From the NCBI RefSeq assembly GCF_030499535.1, contig NZ_JASTLB010000001.1:372001-436000 (forward strand): 64,000 nt of DNA, read 5' to 3'. A program made the translations under genes and the position numbers. Positions 54,650 to 63,583 of this stretch are shown here, in pieces; position 1 is the stretch's first letter; each line of letters starts with the position of its first letter. Origin of the DNA: Streptomyces sp. TG1A-8 (GTDB lineage: Bacteria > Actinomycetota > Actinomycetes > Streptomycetales > Streptomycetaceae). The notes below the pieces were generated by a model. That model was not told the DNA's origin. It worked only from the letters and a program-made list of their open reading frames with translations, and did not search any database.

Positions 54650-56511
54650 GAGGCCTCGTTCAGGGAGTGGCTGTCGAGATTGCGGGTGGTGCCCCAGCGT
54701 TTCTCGGCGGACGTGTGGATGTACCAGATGTCGTCCTCGGTCAGCAGCCTGGAGACGACTTCCGGATATGCCTCTTCGAAGTAGGTGTACGGGGGCCGGT
54801 TGTCCTTGCGGGAGTGGTAGTCGAGCCGGTCCTGCCCGTGCTGCGCGGTGATGGCGGTCCCGGGGTGGTAGGTCAGGATGTTCGGGCTGGCCATGACCAG
54901 CAGGCCGTCGTCGATGAGACGGCCGATCTCCTCGATCGTCTCCTCGATCGTCTCCCGGTTCTCGCCGTCGAGGCCGAAGAGCACCGAGCTGCCCACTCGG
55001 ATGCCGTGCCCCCTGATGGTCTCGAGCGCCTCCCGCACCTTGTCCACCCAGGCTTCGGGGTTGCGGCGCGTGAGGTTCTTCCCCACGTGGTCCATGACGC
55101 GCTGCGCCATGCTCTCGATCCCGATGTAGACGTACGTGCAGCCGCTGGCCGCCATCAGGTCGAGGGTCTGCGCGACCTCCGCCGCCTTCGCCCGGTTGAG
55201 GACCACGTCCACCGTGAGCTGGGCACCCCACTCGAACGGCACGGTGTCACCCTGCTCGGCGCGGCGGGCCTGGAGGTCGTGGCAGAAGTCGCTGATCGCC
55301 TTCCAGTTGCCGCCCCAGAACACGGGGTCGTCGAAGAAGGCGGCCTCCGCGCCCCAGTCGATCAACTGGGCCAGCCGGTCCGCGGCGTGCGCGGTCTCAC
55401 TGACGGCGAAGCGGGTGGGCCGCTGGGACACCTGGATGCTCTCGGAGCAGAAGGTGCATTTGAACGGGCAGGAGTCCAGCGTCATCATGTGGGCCGTGCG
55501 GCTGCCGACGGGTGAGCTGCCGGCCCGGGTGAAGACGGCGAACCGGGACCGGACGGAGAACGCCTCGTAGGGCGAGGGGAGTTCGGCCGACGTGAGCCGA
55601 CGCCCGAGCACCGGCTGCACCACGACCCGGTCCGCGCAGAGCCCGGCGATGGTGTACGAGCCGGTCAGGTCGTCGGTTCCGGCGGCGACGAGCGGCAGGG
55701 CGGCGAGGACGTCCTCGGTCCGGACGGGTCCCGGTTCCGGCGCGAGGACGAGGGAGAGGGCCTGTAACAGGAGGTCGAGGCCGGGAGCCCCGTCACCGGC
55801 CACGACGAAGTCCACGACCGGCGCGGACCGGCCGTCACGGATGACTTCCACGGTGCTGCTCCAGGACAGGTCGACGGTGTGCGAGGCGGGCGCGTAGCGC
55901 ACGGTCTCGTCGGCGTGCCGTCCGCCGACCACCACTAAGCAGCCGGGTGAGTGGGTCTTGGCCAGCTCGGCCATCTCCAGTGCGTAGCGGTGCGCGGCGG
56001 ACACCGCACTGAGCAGGACCACGGTGGGCCGCTGGGCCCGCAGTTCGGTGATGAAGCGGGTCCGGGCCGCGCCGTCCCAGACGCGCGGGTCGAAGACGTG
56101 GCCGTCGGTCGTCGGGTTGTCGGCGATCAGCGTCGTGCGGGGACCGCTCGCCGTCCGCCGGTACGCGTCGGTCGGGTAGTCGCCCCAGTCCGCACAGACG
56201 TCGTCGAGGGCGGGCTGTTCGGACAGTCCGGCCCGTGAGCGGGCGACACCGCGGCGGATCGCCAGTGTCAGCGCGGAGTAGAGGCACATCGGGTCACCGG
56301 GGTAGGCGACCTCTCCGCCCCTGCTGGTGGCCACCGGTACCAGCGCGGCCATGACCGGGTAGCGGTATCGGGCCCCGGGCGTGGAGTCGAACAGCCGCCG
56401 CCGGCGCAGCAGGCGGGAGGCCAGCTCGTCAACGGCCGTTTCTTTGCCGGGGCTTCGGGGTGAGAGCACGGGGCGGAGGGCGGTCTTCACGTGGGGGTCC
56501 GTTTTCCGCAT
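54646..56511 (-). CDS. B12-binding-type radical SAM enzyme
   Basis: A 621-residue protein. The N-terminal region has a Rossmann-like B12-binding signature (VVLLSAVSAAHRYALEMAEL, then VVVGGRHADETV). The radical SAM domain carries C348, C352 and C355 in SCPFKCTFCSES for the 4Fe-4S cluster, and the GIESM and SSVLFGLDGE segments of the barrel. Such enzymes methylate unactivated carbons, rearrange rings or contract sugars. It starts 2 nt after the hydroxymethylase-like gene and overlaps the methyltransferase by 4 nt. The family's PhpK, Fom3 and OxsB members show its use in nucleoside and phosphonate pathways. The reaction is unknown. Confidence 0.85.
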   Translation of the reverse strand: MRKTDPHVKTALRPVLSPRSPGKETAVDELASRLLRRRRLFDSTPGARYRYPVMAALVPVATSRGGEVAYPGDPMCLYSALTLAIRRGVARSRAGLSEQPALDDVCADWGDYPTDAYRRTASGPRTTLIADNPTTDGHVFDPRVWDGAARTRFITELRAQRPTVVLLSAVSAAHRYALEMAELAKTHSPGCLVVVGGRHADETVRYAPASHTVDLSWSSTVEVIRDGRSAPVVDFVVAGDGAPGLDLLLQALSLVLAPEPGPVRTEDVLAALPLVAAGTDDLTGSYTIAGLCADRVVVQPVLGRRLTSAELPSPYEAFSVRSRFAVFTRAGSSPVGSRTAHMMTLDSCPFKCTFCSESIQVSQRPTRFAVSETAHAADRLAQLIDWGAEAAFFDDPVFWGGNWKAISDFCHDLQARRAEQGDTVPFEWGAQLTVDVVLNRAKAAEVAQTLDLMAASGCTYVYIGIESMAQRVMDHVGKNLTRRNPEAWVDKVREALETIRGHGIRVGSSVLFGLDGENRETIEETIEEIGRLIDDGLLVMASPNILTYHPGTAITAQHGQDRLDYHSRKDNRPPYTYFEEAYPEVVSRLLTEDDIWYIHTSAEKRWGTTRNLDSHSLNEAS

Positions 56512-56513
56512 GC

Positions 56514-57506
56514 TCAGGACGCGGCGATCAGGTCCGCGACTGCTTCGCTCGCCACGGGACTGGAGACGACCGTGGTGCTGTCACCGAGCTTCCGGTACGC
56601 CTGGGTGGCGAGGCAGGCGCGGGCCACGTCGGTGAAGTCGCAGCCGGCCTTGCGCCCGGCGATCTCGTCCACGGTGGCGCGGTCGCCCGCCTCGGCCGCC
56701 TCCCGCAGCCGGCTCTCCAGGAGGACCAGTTCACGGGCCGCCTCGCGGCCGGCCTCGGCGGTGCCCGGGAAGGCGGGCAGTGCGGCCGCGACGGGCGGCG
56801 TGTCCACGATCTTCCGGGCCATCGACTCCTCGTTCTCGTAGAAGTGGAAGGTTCCCGCCTGGTGGATGTAAGGACCGCAGGGGACGTTGAGCAGGGAGGC
56901 CGCGTACTGGTGCAGGCCCATGAAGAGGAAGGCGTCGTACGGCATGACGGTCAGTGCCTGCTGGGCCCGCATGACGGTGAGCCAGGTCAGCGCGCCGTCC
57001 CGCAGGAAGAGGTGCACACCGACGGCACAGGGATACTCGCGCGACTGGCGGAAGTTGTCCTCCGGCTCCAGGACCAGGGCGAAGGCACGACGGTGTGCGG
57101 GGTCCTGCTCGATGCGGCGCACCACTTCCGCGAGCTGGTCCCCGTTGTGGGTGATCAGCCGGTGGCCGAAGGCTCCGCTGAGGGTGTGCTGGTCGTCGGA
57201 GTACTCGTGCGCGCCGCGGCGGTAGTACGCCGGTGTGGCGACGTCGTTGCGGCCGTCGAGGGACCACGCCAGCAGGCCTAAGCAGTACGGCAGGTTGACG
57301 GGGAGGGCCGGGCTCACGGCGAGGCAGGACGCCGGGTCCTCGATCGTCGTCTGGTACCCGATCAGTTCCCGGTACGGGCGGTCGTTCCGCCCGAAGTCAG
57401 ATGCCTTGGACAACGGGTCGCGTACCGAGGGGACGTGTTTCCCTTCGTCCAGAACCTCTTTGAGGCCCGCAACATAGGCGCTGGCGAAGCTCTGATGGGT
57501 GGCCAT
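56514..57506 (-). CDS. Thymidylate-synthase homologue, probable CMP/dCMP hydroxymethylase
   Basis: A 330-residue TS-fold protein starting MATHQSFASAYV at 57506, with AAAGAAGG 5 nt upstream. The nucleophile is C160 in REYPCAVGV, and R180 in TVMRAQQA fits the phosphate-binding arginine. The next motif, G-x-P-F-N in thymidylate synthase, reads VMPYD here with D191 replacing Asn. In T4 dCMP hydroxymethylase and MilA (CMP hydroxymethylase of mildiomycin) this residue is Asp and selects cytosine over uracil, so 5-hydroxymethylation of CMP or dCMP is likely. A usual D in RSxD is Gln. It heads a five- to six-gene operon. A non-nucleotide substrate cannot be excluded. Confidence 0.82.
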   Translation of the reverse strand: MATHQSFASAYVAGLKEVLDEGKHVPSVRDPLSKASDFGRNDRPYRELIGYQTTIEDPASCLAVSPALPVNLPYCLGLLAWSLDGRNDVATPAYYRRGAHEYSDDQHTLSGAFGHRLITHNGDQLAEVVRRIEQDPAHRRAFALVLEPEDNFRQSREYPCAVGVHLFLRDGALTWLTVMRAQQALTVMPYDAFLFMGLHQYAASLLNVPCGPYIHQAGTFHFYENEESMARKIVDTPPVAAALPAFPGTAEAGREAARELVLLESRLREAAEAGDRATVDEIAGRKAGCDFTDVARACLATQAYRKLGDSTTVVSSPVASEAVADLIAAS

Positions 57507-58231
57507 GGAAACCTTCTTTCGGTAAAAAGTCGGCAAGAATGCGGACCCTGTGGGCAGACAGCAAGGAATAACAGGTTCCACTTGGTGGCCCGTGCTGATT
57601 CCACGTCACAAATAGCGGGCTGTCAACCGGCGATTCGATCGCGTGATGGCTGATTTTGATGGCCTATCGGATCGGTCGGCGAGGACGTGTTGTAGGCACG
57701 TTTTCCCGCGGCGTCGACGACCCGCCGCATCGCCGTCCCCACCTCGAACGACCTCTTCCTCCCCACCCCCCGGAGCGCCGGTCGCCGAACCGGAGCACGG
57801 CGGGGAGAACCGCTCCGCAGGTGCCGTCCACCCTCACCGAATGTCGCACCGGGCGGACCTCCGCAACCCTGAACAGGCCATATGCAGAAGTCACGGAGAA
57901 GCCGGGGGCCGACCCCGCCCCGGCCGTGCCGACTTCGTCAAGGGTGTTTCACGCCCAAGGACCCGTCGAACACCCTGCGCGAAGAGCACGACCGGGACGC
58001 CGGCACCGGCCTTCACCGCAACGCCCGCGCCCCCCTCACCCATCGGGCCCTCCAGTCGAAATGAACATGAACCGGGCAACGGCCGACCAATGCCGAGTAT
58101 GTGCACGGTAAACGAGCGGCACGTGATTTCGCTGTTTCTCACAGAGGACACTAAAAACCCAGGACGGCATTGACACGGATCGCGCGGACTGACGAAGGTG
58201 TCTGTCTCACAAGACGACCCGTGGTCCGGAT
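57507..58231. other. Divergent intergenic region, no gene recognised
   Basis: About 725 nt between the hydroxymethylase-like operon and the ECF transporter. It is less GC-rich near 57580-57660 and 58100-58160, where promoters are likely. I looked for a thiamine riboswitch (CTGAGA ... CTGGATAATGCCAGC pattern) and found none. No gene is convincing. Confidence 0.5.
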
Positions 58232-59068
58232 ATGGGAGCTCGTGAACCAGTGGAAGAAGACAAGCGCCCGATGCATGACCGGGCAGTGGCTGGGCATTTA
58301 CGTGCGGGAGTCGGAGCGGCGGTCGTCGCGGCCACCTACGCGGTACTGATCGCGGTGCGCCCCACGTCCGAGCACGGGGTGGGCGGCCCGGCGGCCCTGC
58401 TGGCGCTCCTCGGGTACGCCGCCGGCGCGATGCTGATCGTCTCCGGCGCCATGGCCGGGATGGCGACCGCGACGGTGTCGCTGCTTCCGGTGGCCGTCGC
58501 CGTCAACATCGTCATGGGCAAGGTCGTCTACTTCAGCGGTCTGCCCCTGCAGCTCGACTCCATCGGCACCGTCCTCGTGGGTGTGCTCGCCGGCCCGGCG
58601 GCAGGAGCGGCCACCGGGGCGCTCGCCAGCATCCTCGTCGGCATGACGATCACGCCCGGCGCCCTCCCCTACGCCGCCACCGCGGCGGCGATCGGCTGTA
58701 CCGCCGGCCTGCTGGCCCGCTGCGGGTGGTTCCGCCGTACCCCGACGGCCCTGCTGGGCGGGGCTCTGATCGGAGTGGTGGCCGGTACCGTCTCCGCGCC
58801 CATCACCGCCTTCGTCTTCGGCAACGCCTCGGGCTCGGTGGGGCAGTCCGCCCTGATCGCCACCTTCCAGGCGTACGGCAACGGCATGCTCAAGGCGGCC
58901 AGTCTGCAGGGGCTGGCCGCGGACCCGCTCGACAAGGCGCTGACCGTGGCCCTCGCCCTCGCCGTCCTCGCGGGACTGCCGCCCGGGTTCGGTCAGCGGT
59001 TCCCCTTCGTCCGCGCGCACCGCGTCCTGCGGTCGTCCCGGCGGCACCCGGAGGCGAAGGCGACGTGA
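58232..59068 (+). CDS. ECF transporter S component (substrate-binding membrane protein)
   Basis: A 278-residue membrane protein with about six hydrophobic segments, starting near VVAATYAVLIAVRP. LQLDSIGTVLVGVLAGPAAG is the typical S-component segment of the vitamin/nucleoside-precursor type. It would bind the substrate outside and topple into the membrane when docked to the T component. The start is uncertain (58232 ATG or 58250 GTG); the gene overlaps the T component. The next three genes complete a full group-I ECF transporter. The substrate is unknown; the neighbourhood suggests a pyrimidine or thiamine-precursor-like compound, but this is inference. Confidence 0.8.
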   Translation: MGAREPVEEDKRPMHDRAVAGHLRAGVGAAVVAATYAVLIAVRPTSEHGVGGPAALLALLGYAAGAMLIVSGAMAGMATATVSLLPVAVAVNIVMGKVVYFSGLPLQLDSIGTVLVGVLAGPAAGAATGALASILVGMTITPGALPYAATAAAIGCTAGLLARCGWFRRTPTALLGGALIGVVAGTVSAPITAFVFGNASGSVGQSALIATFQAYGNGMLKAASLQGLAADPLDKALTVALALAVLAGLPPGFGQRFPFVRAHRVLRSSRRHPEAKAT

Positions 59069-59838
59069 ACGTCCTGGCCAGCACCGGCACCTCCTGGGTG
59101 CACCGGCTGAATCCGGTCACCAAGCTCGTCTTCGCCGGCTCCCTCGGGGTGTGCGCCTTCGCCGACACGTCCGCGTGGTGGCCCGCCCTCATCCTGCTCG
59201 TGGCCGTCGTCCCGGTCGCCGTCTGTGCCGGAGTGACACGAAGGCTCCTGCTCCTGGTCGGATCGCTCGGCCTTCCCGTGGCGGCGGCCCTCTTCCTCGT
59301 GCAGGGCTTCTTCTACCCCGGTGCGCAGGACGTGCTGGCTCGCGTCGGGCCGCTCAGCCTCAAGGGCGAGGGGGTGCGGTTCGCCCTGGAGACCTCGCTG
59401 CACATCATGGTGCTCATCGGCGGATTCTGCTTCGTCCTGCTCACCACGCACCCCGCGCTGCTGATGGGCGCGCTGCTCCAGCGCGGCATGTCGCCACGCG
59501 TCGTCTACGTCCTCTCGGCGGCCCTGCAACTGGCTCCCGCCCTCGCCGCCCGCGCGCAGGGCATCCTCCACGCGCAACAGGCCCGGGGCCTGATGCTGAA
59601 GGGTGTCCGGGGCCGTGTCCGCGCGCTGCTGCCGCTCGCGGCACCCCTCGTCATGGGGGCCTTCACCGACGTGACGGACCGCGCCGCCGCCATGGAGGCG
59701 CGGGCCTTCGGGGCACCCGGCCGTCCGACCAGCCTGTCCGACGTGCCGGACACCGCCGCCGAGCGCGCCGCCCGCACGGTGCTGCTGCTGTGCGCGCTCG
59801 CCGCCGTCGCGTTCAACGTGTGGGGAGCCGCCCGGTGA
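59065..59838 (+). CDS. ecfT: ECF transporter T component (EcfT)
   Basis: A 257-residue membrane protein with about five hydrophobic segments and the two EcfT coupling helices, recognised by AQQARGLMLKG and AAMEARAFGAPG, each with an X-R-G-type motif that contacts the ATPases. GTG start overlaps the S component gene by 4 nt. It links ATP hydrolysis to movement of the S component. Confidence 0.88.
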   Translation: MNVLASTGTSWVHRLNPVTKLVFAGSLGVCAFADTSAWWPALILLVAVVPVAVCAGVTRRLLLLVGSLGLPVAAALFLVQGFFYPGAQDVLARVGPLSLKGEGVRFALETSLHIMVLIGGFCFVLLTTHPALLMGALLQRGMSPRVVYVLSAALQLAPALAARAQGILHAQQARGLMLKGVRGRVRALLPLAAPLVMGAFTDVTDRAAAMEARAFGAPGRPTSLSDVPDTAAERAARTVLLLCALAAVAFNVWGAAR

Positions 59839-60707
59839 TCGAATTCAACAACTACTCGTTCGCCTATCCCACCGGATCGACCGACGCCCTGAGCGGTGTC
59901 CAGCTGCGTGTCGAACAGGGTGAACTGGTCGTCGTGGTGGGCGCCGAGGGCGCCGGGAAGTCGACCCTCGCCGCATCGATCGGCGGCACGGTCCCCCACC
60001 TGACCGGCGGTGAGACCACCGGGACGGTCCGTGTCGCCGGGCGCCCGGTCGCCGATACGCCGGTGGCCGAACTCGCCGCCCACGTCGGGCTGGTGATGCA
60101 GAATCCCTTCAACCAGATATCGGGAGCGCGTTTCTCGGTCCGGGCGGAGCTCGCCTTCGGCCTGGAGAACCTCGGGGTCGAACGCGGCGAGATGGGCGAG
60201 CGGGTCGACCAGGTCATGGCCGACCTGGGGATCACCGGGCTGGCCCACCGGTCGCCGTACGAACTCTCCGGCGGCCAGCAGCAGTTGCTCGCCATCGGTT
60301 CCGTCCTCGCCATGCGCCCGTCCGTACTCGTCCTGGACGAACCGACCTCCCAGCTGGACGCGGACGGAGCCCGTCTGGTCCTTGACACGCTGGGCACGCT
60401 CCGGGAGTCGGGCACGACCGTCGTGCTCGTCGAACACCGGCTGGAGCTGCCGGCCCACTGGGGCCCCCGTGTGGTGGTGCTCGAGAACGGCCGGATCGTT
60501 GCCGACGGCACGGCCCAGGACGTCCTGACCGATCCCCGGCTGGCGGACTGGGGCGTGGCCCCACTGGACTACACGACCGCCGCCCGGCGGGCCGCCGGGC
60601 ACGGCCTGTGGCCGCGCAGCCGGCCACTTCCCATCACCCTGGACGCCGCGGCCGAAGGTTTCACCCGGGCCGGCCGCAGGCCCCTGGTCATCGGAGACGG
60701 TTCATGA
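59835..60707 (+). CDS. ecfA: ECF transporter ATPase A component (first)
   Basis: A 290-residue ABC ATPase. The Walker A is GAEGAGKST (36-44), the signature is LSGGQQQ (144-150) and Walker B is SVLVLDEPTSQLD, all intact. A C-terminal extension of about 60 residues contains the ECF-type regulatory segment. GTG start overlaps ecfT by 4 nt. It pairs with the second ATPase. Confidence 0.88.
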   Translation: MIEFNNYSFAYPTGSTDALSGVQLRVEQGELVVVVGAEGAGKSTLAASIGGTVPHLTGGETTGTVRVAGRPVADTPVAELAAHVGLVMQNPFNQISGARFSVRAELAFGLENLGVERGEMGERVDQVMADLGITGLAHRSPYELSGGQQQLLAIGSVLAMRPSVLVLDEPTSQLDADGARLVLDTLGTLRESGTTVVLVEHRLELPAHWGPRVVVLENGRIVADGTAQDVLTDPRLADWGVAPLDYTTAARRAAGHGLWPRSRPLPITLDAAAEGFTRAGRRPLVIGDGS

Positions 60708-61513
60708 TCCTTCGTGTCGACTCCCTCACCCACCGCTACCCCGGTGGCACCCTCGCGCTGCGGGACGTCTCGCTGCAGGTGCGGGCCGGTGAGCGCGTCG
60801 CCGTCGTCGGGCCCAACGGCGCGGGCAAGAGCACCCTCGCCCGGCACCTGATCGGGATACTCCGCCCCACCTCGGGCGTGGTGGAGGTGGACGGCAGGAG
60901 CACCGAGGGGCTGCCCGTCGCCGCCCTGGCCCGCACGGTCGGCTTCGTCTTCCAGAACCCGGACAACCAGCTCCACGCCCGCACGGTGGCCGACGAGGTG
61001 GCCTTCGGACCCCGCAACCTCGGCTTCTCCGCCGCGCGGCGTGACGAGCTCACCGCCTGGGCGCTGCGGGTCACGGGGCTGTCGGGGAACGCCTCGGACC
61101 ACCCCCATCACCTCTCCTTCAGCCGGCGCAAGCGGGTGGCTCTCGCTTCCGTCCTCGCCATGGACACCCCCGTGCTGATCCTGGACGAGCCCACGATCAA
61201 CCAGGACCACCGCTCGCTCGAACTGCTCGGCACGGTCGTCGACGAACTCGCCGCGCGCGGCAAGACCCTCGTGGCCGTCACGCACGACATGGACTTCTGC
61301 GCCCGCCACTTCGACCGGGTCGTGGTGATGCACCAGGGGCGTGTCCGCTGGGACGGGCCGTTCGAGCAGTGGCTCGACGACCCGGAGCACGCCGCCCGCG
61401 CCGGCGAGCTGCCGCAGGTCACCCGCCTGGGCCGGGCACTGGGCTGGAACGCCCCACCGGCCACCGTCGACGCGTTCCTCGACCGGCTCCGGGCCCGCGA
61501 CGGCGCTGCCTGA
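60704..61513 (+). CDS. ecfA: ECF transporter ATPase A component (second), degenerate signature motif
   Basis: A 269-residue ABC ATPase. Walker A is GPNGAGKST (36-44) and Walker B is VLILDEPTINQD. The signature position reads LSFSRRKR (137-144) instead of LSGGQ. The H-loop (AVTHDMDFCARHF) is present. In a heterodimer this would make one of the two ATP sites weak, a known arrangement in asymmetric ABC transporters, rarely noted for ECF modules. ATG start overlaps the previous gene by 4 nt. Confidence 0.88.
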   Translation: MILRVDSLTHRYPGGTLALRDVSLQVRAGERVAVVGPNGAGKSTLARHLIGILRPTSGVVEVDGRSTEGLPVAALARTVGFVFQNPDNQLHARTVADEVAFGPRNLGFSAARRDELTAWALRVTGLSGNASDHPHHLSFSRRKRVALASVLAMDTPVLILDEPTINQDHRSLELLGTVVDELAARGKTLVAVTHDMDFCARHFDRVVVMHQGRVRWDGPFEQWLDDPEHAARAGELPQVTRLGRALGWNAPPATVDAFLDRLRARDGAA

Positions 61514-61524
61514 CCACGAGGGTT

Positions 61525-61577
61525 CCCGGGCGGGCCCGCCGGAGGGCATCCACTGCCCCGGGCGGGCCCGCCGGAGG
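61525..61577. repeat. Two copies of a 21-bp direct repeat in a convergent gap
   Basis: The unit, beginning CCCGGGCGGGCC and ending CGCCGGAGG, occurs at 61525-61545 and 61557-61577. Each copy includes the palindrome GGCGGGCCCGCC. The pair lies between convergent genes, so it may act in termination. Confidence 0.6.
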
Positions 61578-61619
61578 ACCCCGGTGTCACCCGCCCCCGC
61601 CGGACGCGTCCTCCACGCC

Positions 61620-62921
61620 TCAACTGCTGGTGAACGTCCGGCCGTCGGCCGGAGCCTGCGCGATGATGCGGCCGTCCTGGTCGGCGCTCAGCAGCGGACG
61701 CAGCGTCAGTGCCAGCAGCGAGGCGACCAGGCAGCCCGCCGTCACCAGCCCGGCCCAGACCGTGCCGCCCCCGAGGGTCAGCAGCGGACCGGCGGTGACG
61801 GGACCGATCACCCCGCCGATCCCGAAGATGACGGACGTGAAGGAGTTGTACCGGCCGCGCAGTTCGTCCGTGGCCAGTGCGTTGGTGAGCACCGGAAGCA
61901 CCGGCGACAGCATCGTCTCGCCGAATCCGAAGACGGCGGCGCAGGCCGCCACGCACACCGCCGCCAGCAGCGCGTGGTGTTCCGCCACGACACCGCCGAG
62001 GCCCAGCACGAGCCAGGCGGCGGCGAAGGTCACGCCCACCACCGCCAGTACGCCGGACCTGCTGCGGCGTTCCATCAACCGGATCATGAGCAGCTGCGAC
62101 ACCACGATCACGACGGTGTTGCCCGCCAGGGCCCACGCGACGATGCGCGGTGTCACCTCGACCACCCGGGTCGCGAACGCGGGGAAGCCGACCTGGATCT
62201 GGGCGTACCCGCACGTCGTCAGCACCAGGCCGTAGCCGACCAGCCGCCGGAAGGGACGGTCGCGGAGCACGGCCGCGTACCCGCCGGACCGGGCGCCGCC
62301 CGAGGCCGGCCGGACCTCCTCCTTCTCCGGCGTCCGGTGCCGGTCGCTGACTCCCGGAAGCGCCAGCAGGATCACCACCGGCGCGAGGAAGCTCACCGCG
62401 TCGATGAGGTAGACGGCCTGGAACGTTCCGGGCCTGGCCGTGTCCACCAAGGCGCCCGCCACCACTCCGCCCAGCCCGATGCCGAGGTTGAGCAGCGTGA
62501 AGTGGAGCCCGAAGACGCGCTGCCGTTCGTCCGCGCCGGTGAGGCGGGTGAGGATGGTGGACTGCCCGGCCAGGACGGAGGCGTTGCCCACGGCCACCGC
62601 CGACATCACCGCGAACGCCGTTCCCACCGTGTGGACCAGCGCCAGGGCCCCGGTGCCGACGGCTTCGACGAGCAGGCTCGACACGACCACCCGGCGGGCT
62701 CCGAACCGGTCGATGAGGGCGCCGCCGACCGGCGACAGGACCAGGCCGACCGCACCGTACCAACCGATCACCAGTCCCGCCTGGGTGCCGGACAACTCCC
62801 TGACGTCGCTGAGGTAAACGAACAGGAAGGGCAGGGTGAGTCCGCGGCCCACCGCCGACAGCAGCGTGCCGGCCAGGATCCAGCGTGCCTCCGTACGGCG
62901 GGGCAGCGCGCTGTTTAACAT
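61620..62921 (-). CDS. MFS transporter
   Basis: A 433-residue MFS exporter with about twelve membrane segments and the loop motif near residue 68 (PVGGALIDRFGARR). MFS proteins of this drug:H+ antiporter type often lie next to a MarR regulator, as here: the MarR gene is 203 nt upstream on the same strand. It is convergent with the ECF transporter genes. Its substrate could be the neighbouring pathway's product, but it could equally be an unrelated efflux pump. Confidence 0.8.
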   Translation of the reverse strand: MLNSALPRRTEARWILAGTLLSAVGRGLTLPFLFVYLSDVRELSGTQAGLVIGWYGAVGLVLSPVGGALIDRFGARRVVVSSLLVEAVGTGALALVHTVGTAFAVMSAVAVGNASVLAGQSTILTRLTGADERQRVFGLHFTLLNLGIGLGGVVAGALVDTARPGTFQAVYLIDAVSFLAPVVILLALPGVSDRHRTPEKEEVRPASGGARSGGYAAVLRDRPFRRLVGYGLVLTTCGYAQIQVGFPAFATRVVEVTPRIVAWALAGNTVVIVVSQLLMIRLMERRSRSGVLAVVGVTFAAAWLVLGLGGVVAEHHALLAAVCVAACAAVFGFGETMLSPVLPVLTNALATDELRGRYNSFTSVIFGIGGVIGPVTAGPLLTLGGGTVWAGLVTAGCLVASLLALTLRPLLSADQDGRIIAQAPADGRTFTSS

Positions 62922-63124
62922 GAGGAGGCTTTCCGATGGTGTTCGCAGGGCCGAAGACGGTCGCCCCGATGACAGGCTGACAGTCTAGGACCGGCCGATC
63001 GGATGCCCGGGCCCGTTCGGCCACGCGGAGGGTCCGTCCGCGGGCGGCCGAGCAGGCGCCGGCACCCCCGCGCGCGGCACCGGCCGGTGCCGCGCAGTGC
63101 GCGCTGCGAACCCGCCCCGGCGGA

Positions 63125-63583
63125 TCACGTCGGTCCGCCCTGCGGCGCCTTCCTGTCGAGGAAGGCCGGCGTGCCGCAGTGTTCGCCGCCGTCGGTCAGG
63201 TCGTCCCGCACCAGGGCGAGGAGCTGCGTCAGCCGCGGACGCTGGGAGCCGTCCAGTGAGCGGAAGAGGTCGTCCTCCGCTTCCCGCTGCGCGCCGACCG
63301 CGGCTCGCAGCCGCCGCTGTCCCGCTTCGGTCAGCACAACCAGGTGACGGCGCCGGTCGCGGGGATCGCGCGTACGCGCCACCAGCCCCTCGTTCTCCAG
63401 GGGGTTGAGGAGGGTGACGAGCACGCTGGCCGCGGTGTCCGTCTCCGCGGCCAGGGCGGTCTGCGCCAAGGGGCCCCGATCGTGGAGCAGTCCGAGGACG
63501 TGGAACCGCCGGGGCGTGAGGCCGTTGGCGGTGTGCGCACCCCTCAGACGACACGTGGCCCCGTGCCCGAGGGGGGCGAGCAT
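63125..63583 (-). CDS. MarR-family transcriptional regulator
   Basis: A 152-residue winged-helix regulator starting MLAPLGHGATC. The DNA-binding segment is GLTPRRFHVLGLLHDRGPLA, then AAETDTAASVLVTLLNPLENEGLV, and the wing is RDPRDRRRHLVVLTEAGQ. MarR proteins bind palindromes near their own promoter and release on ligand binding. It is upstream of the MFS gene on the same strand, the common arrangement for autoregulated efflux. Confidence 0.83.
   Translation of the reverse strand: MLAPLGHGATCRLRGAHTANGLTPRRFHVLGLLHDRGPLAQTALAAETDTAASVLVTLLNPLENEGLVARTRDPRDRRRHLVVLTEAGQRRLRAAVGAQREAEDDLFRSLDGSQRPRLTQLLALVRDDLTDGGEHCGTPAFLDRKAPQGGPT

Noticed and set aside
57507..58231. Thiamine (TPP) riboswitch in front of the ECF transporter
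   Set aside because: The conserved CTGAGA and GATAATGCCAGC-type elements are not present in either orientation.
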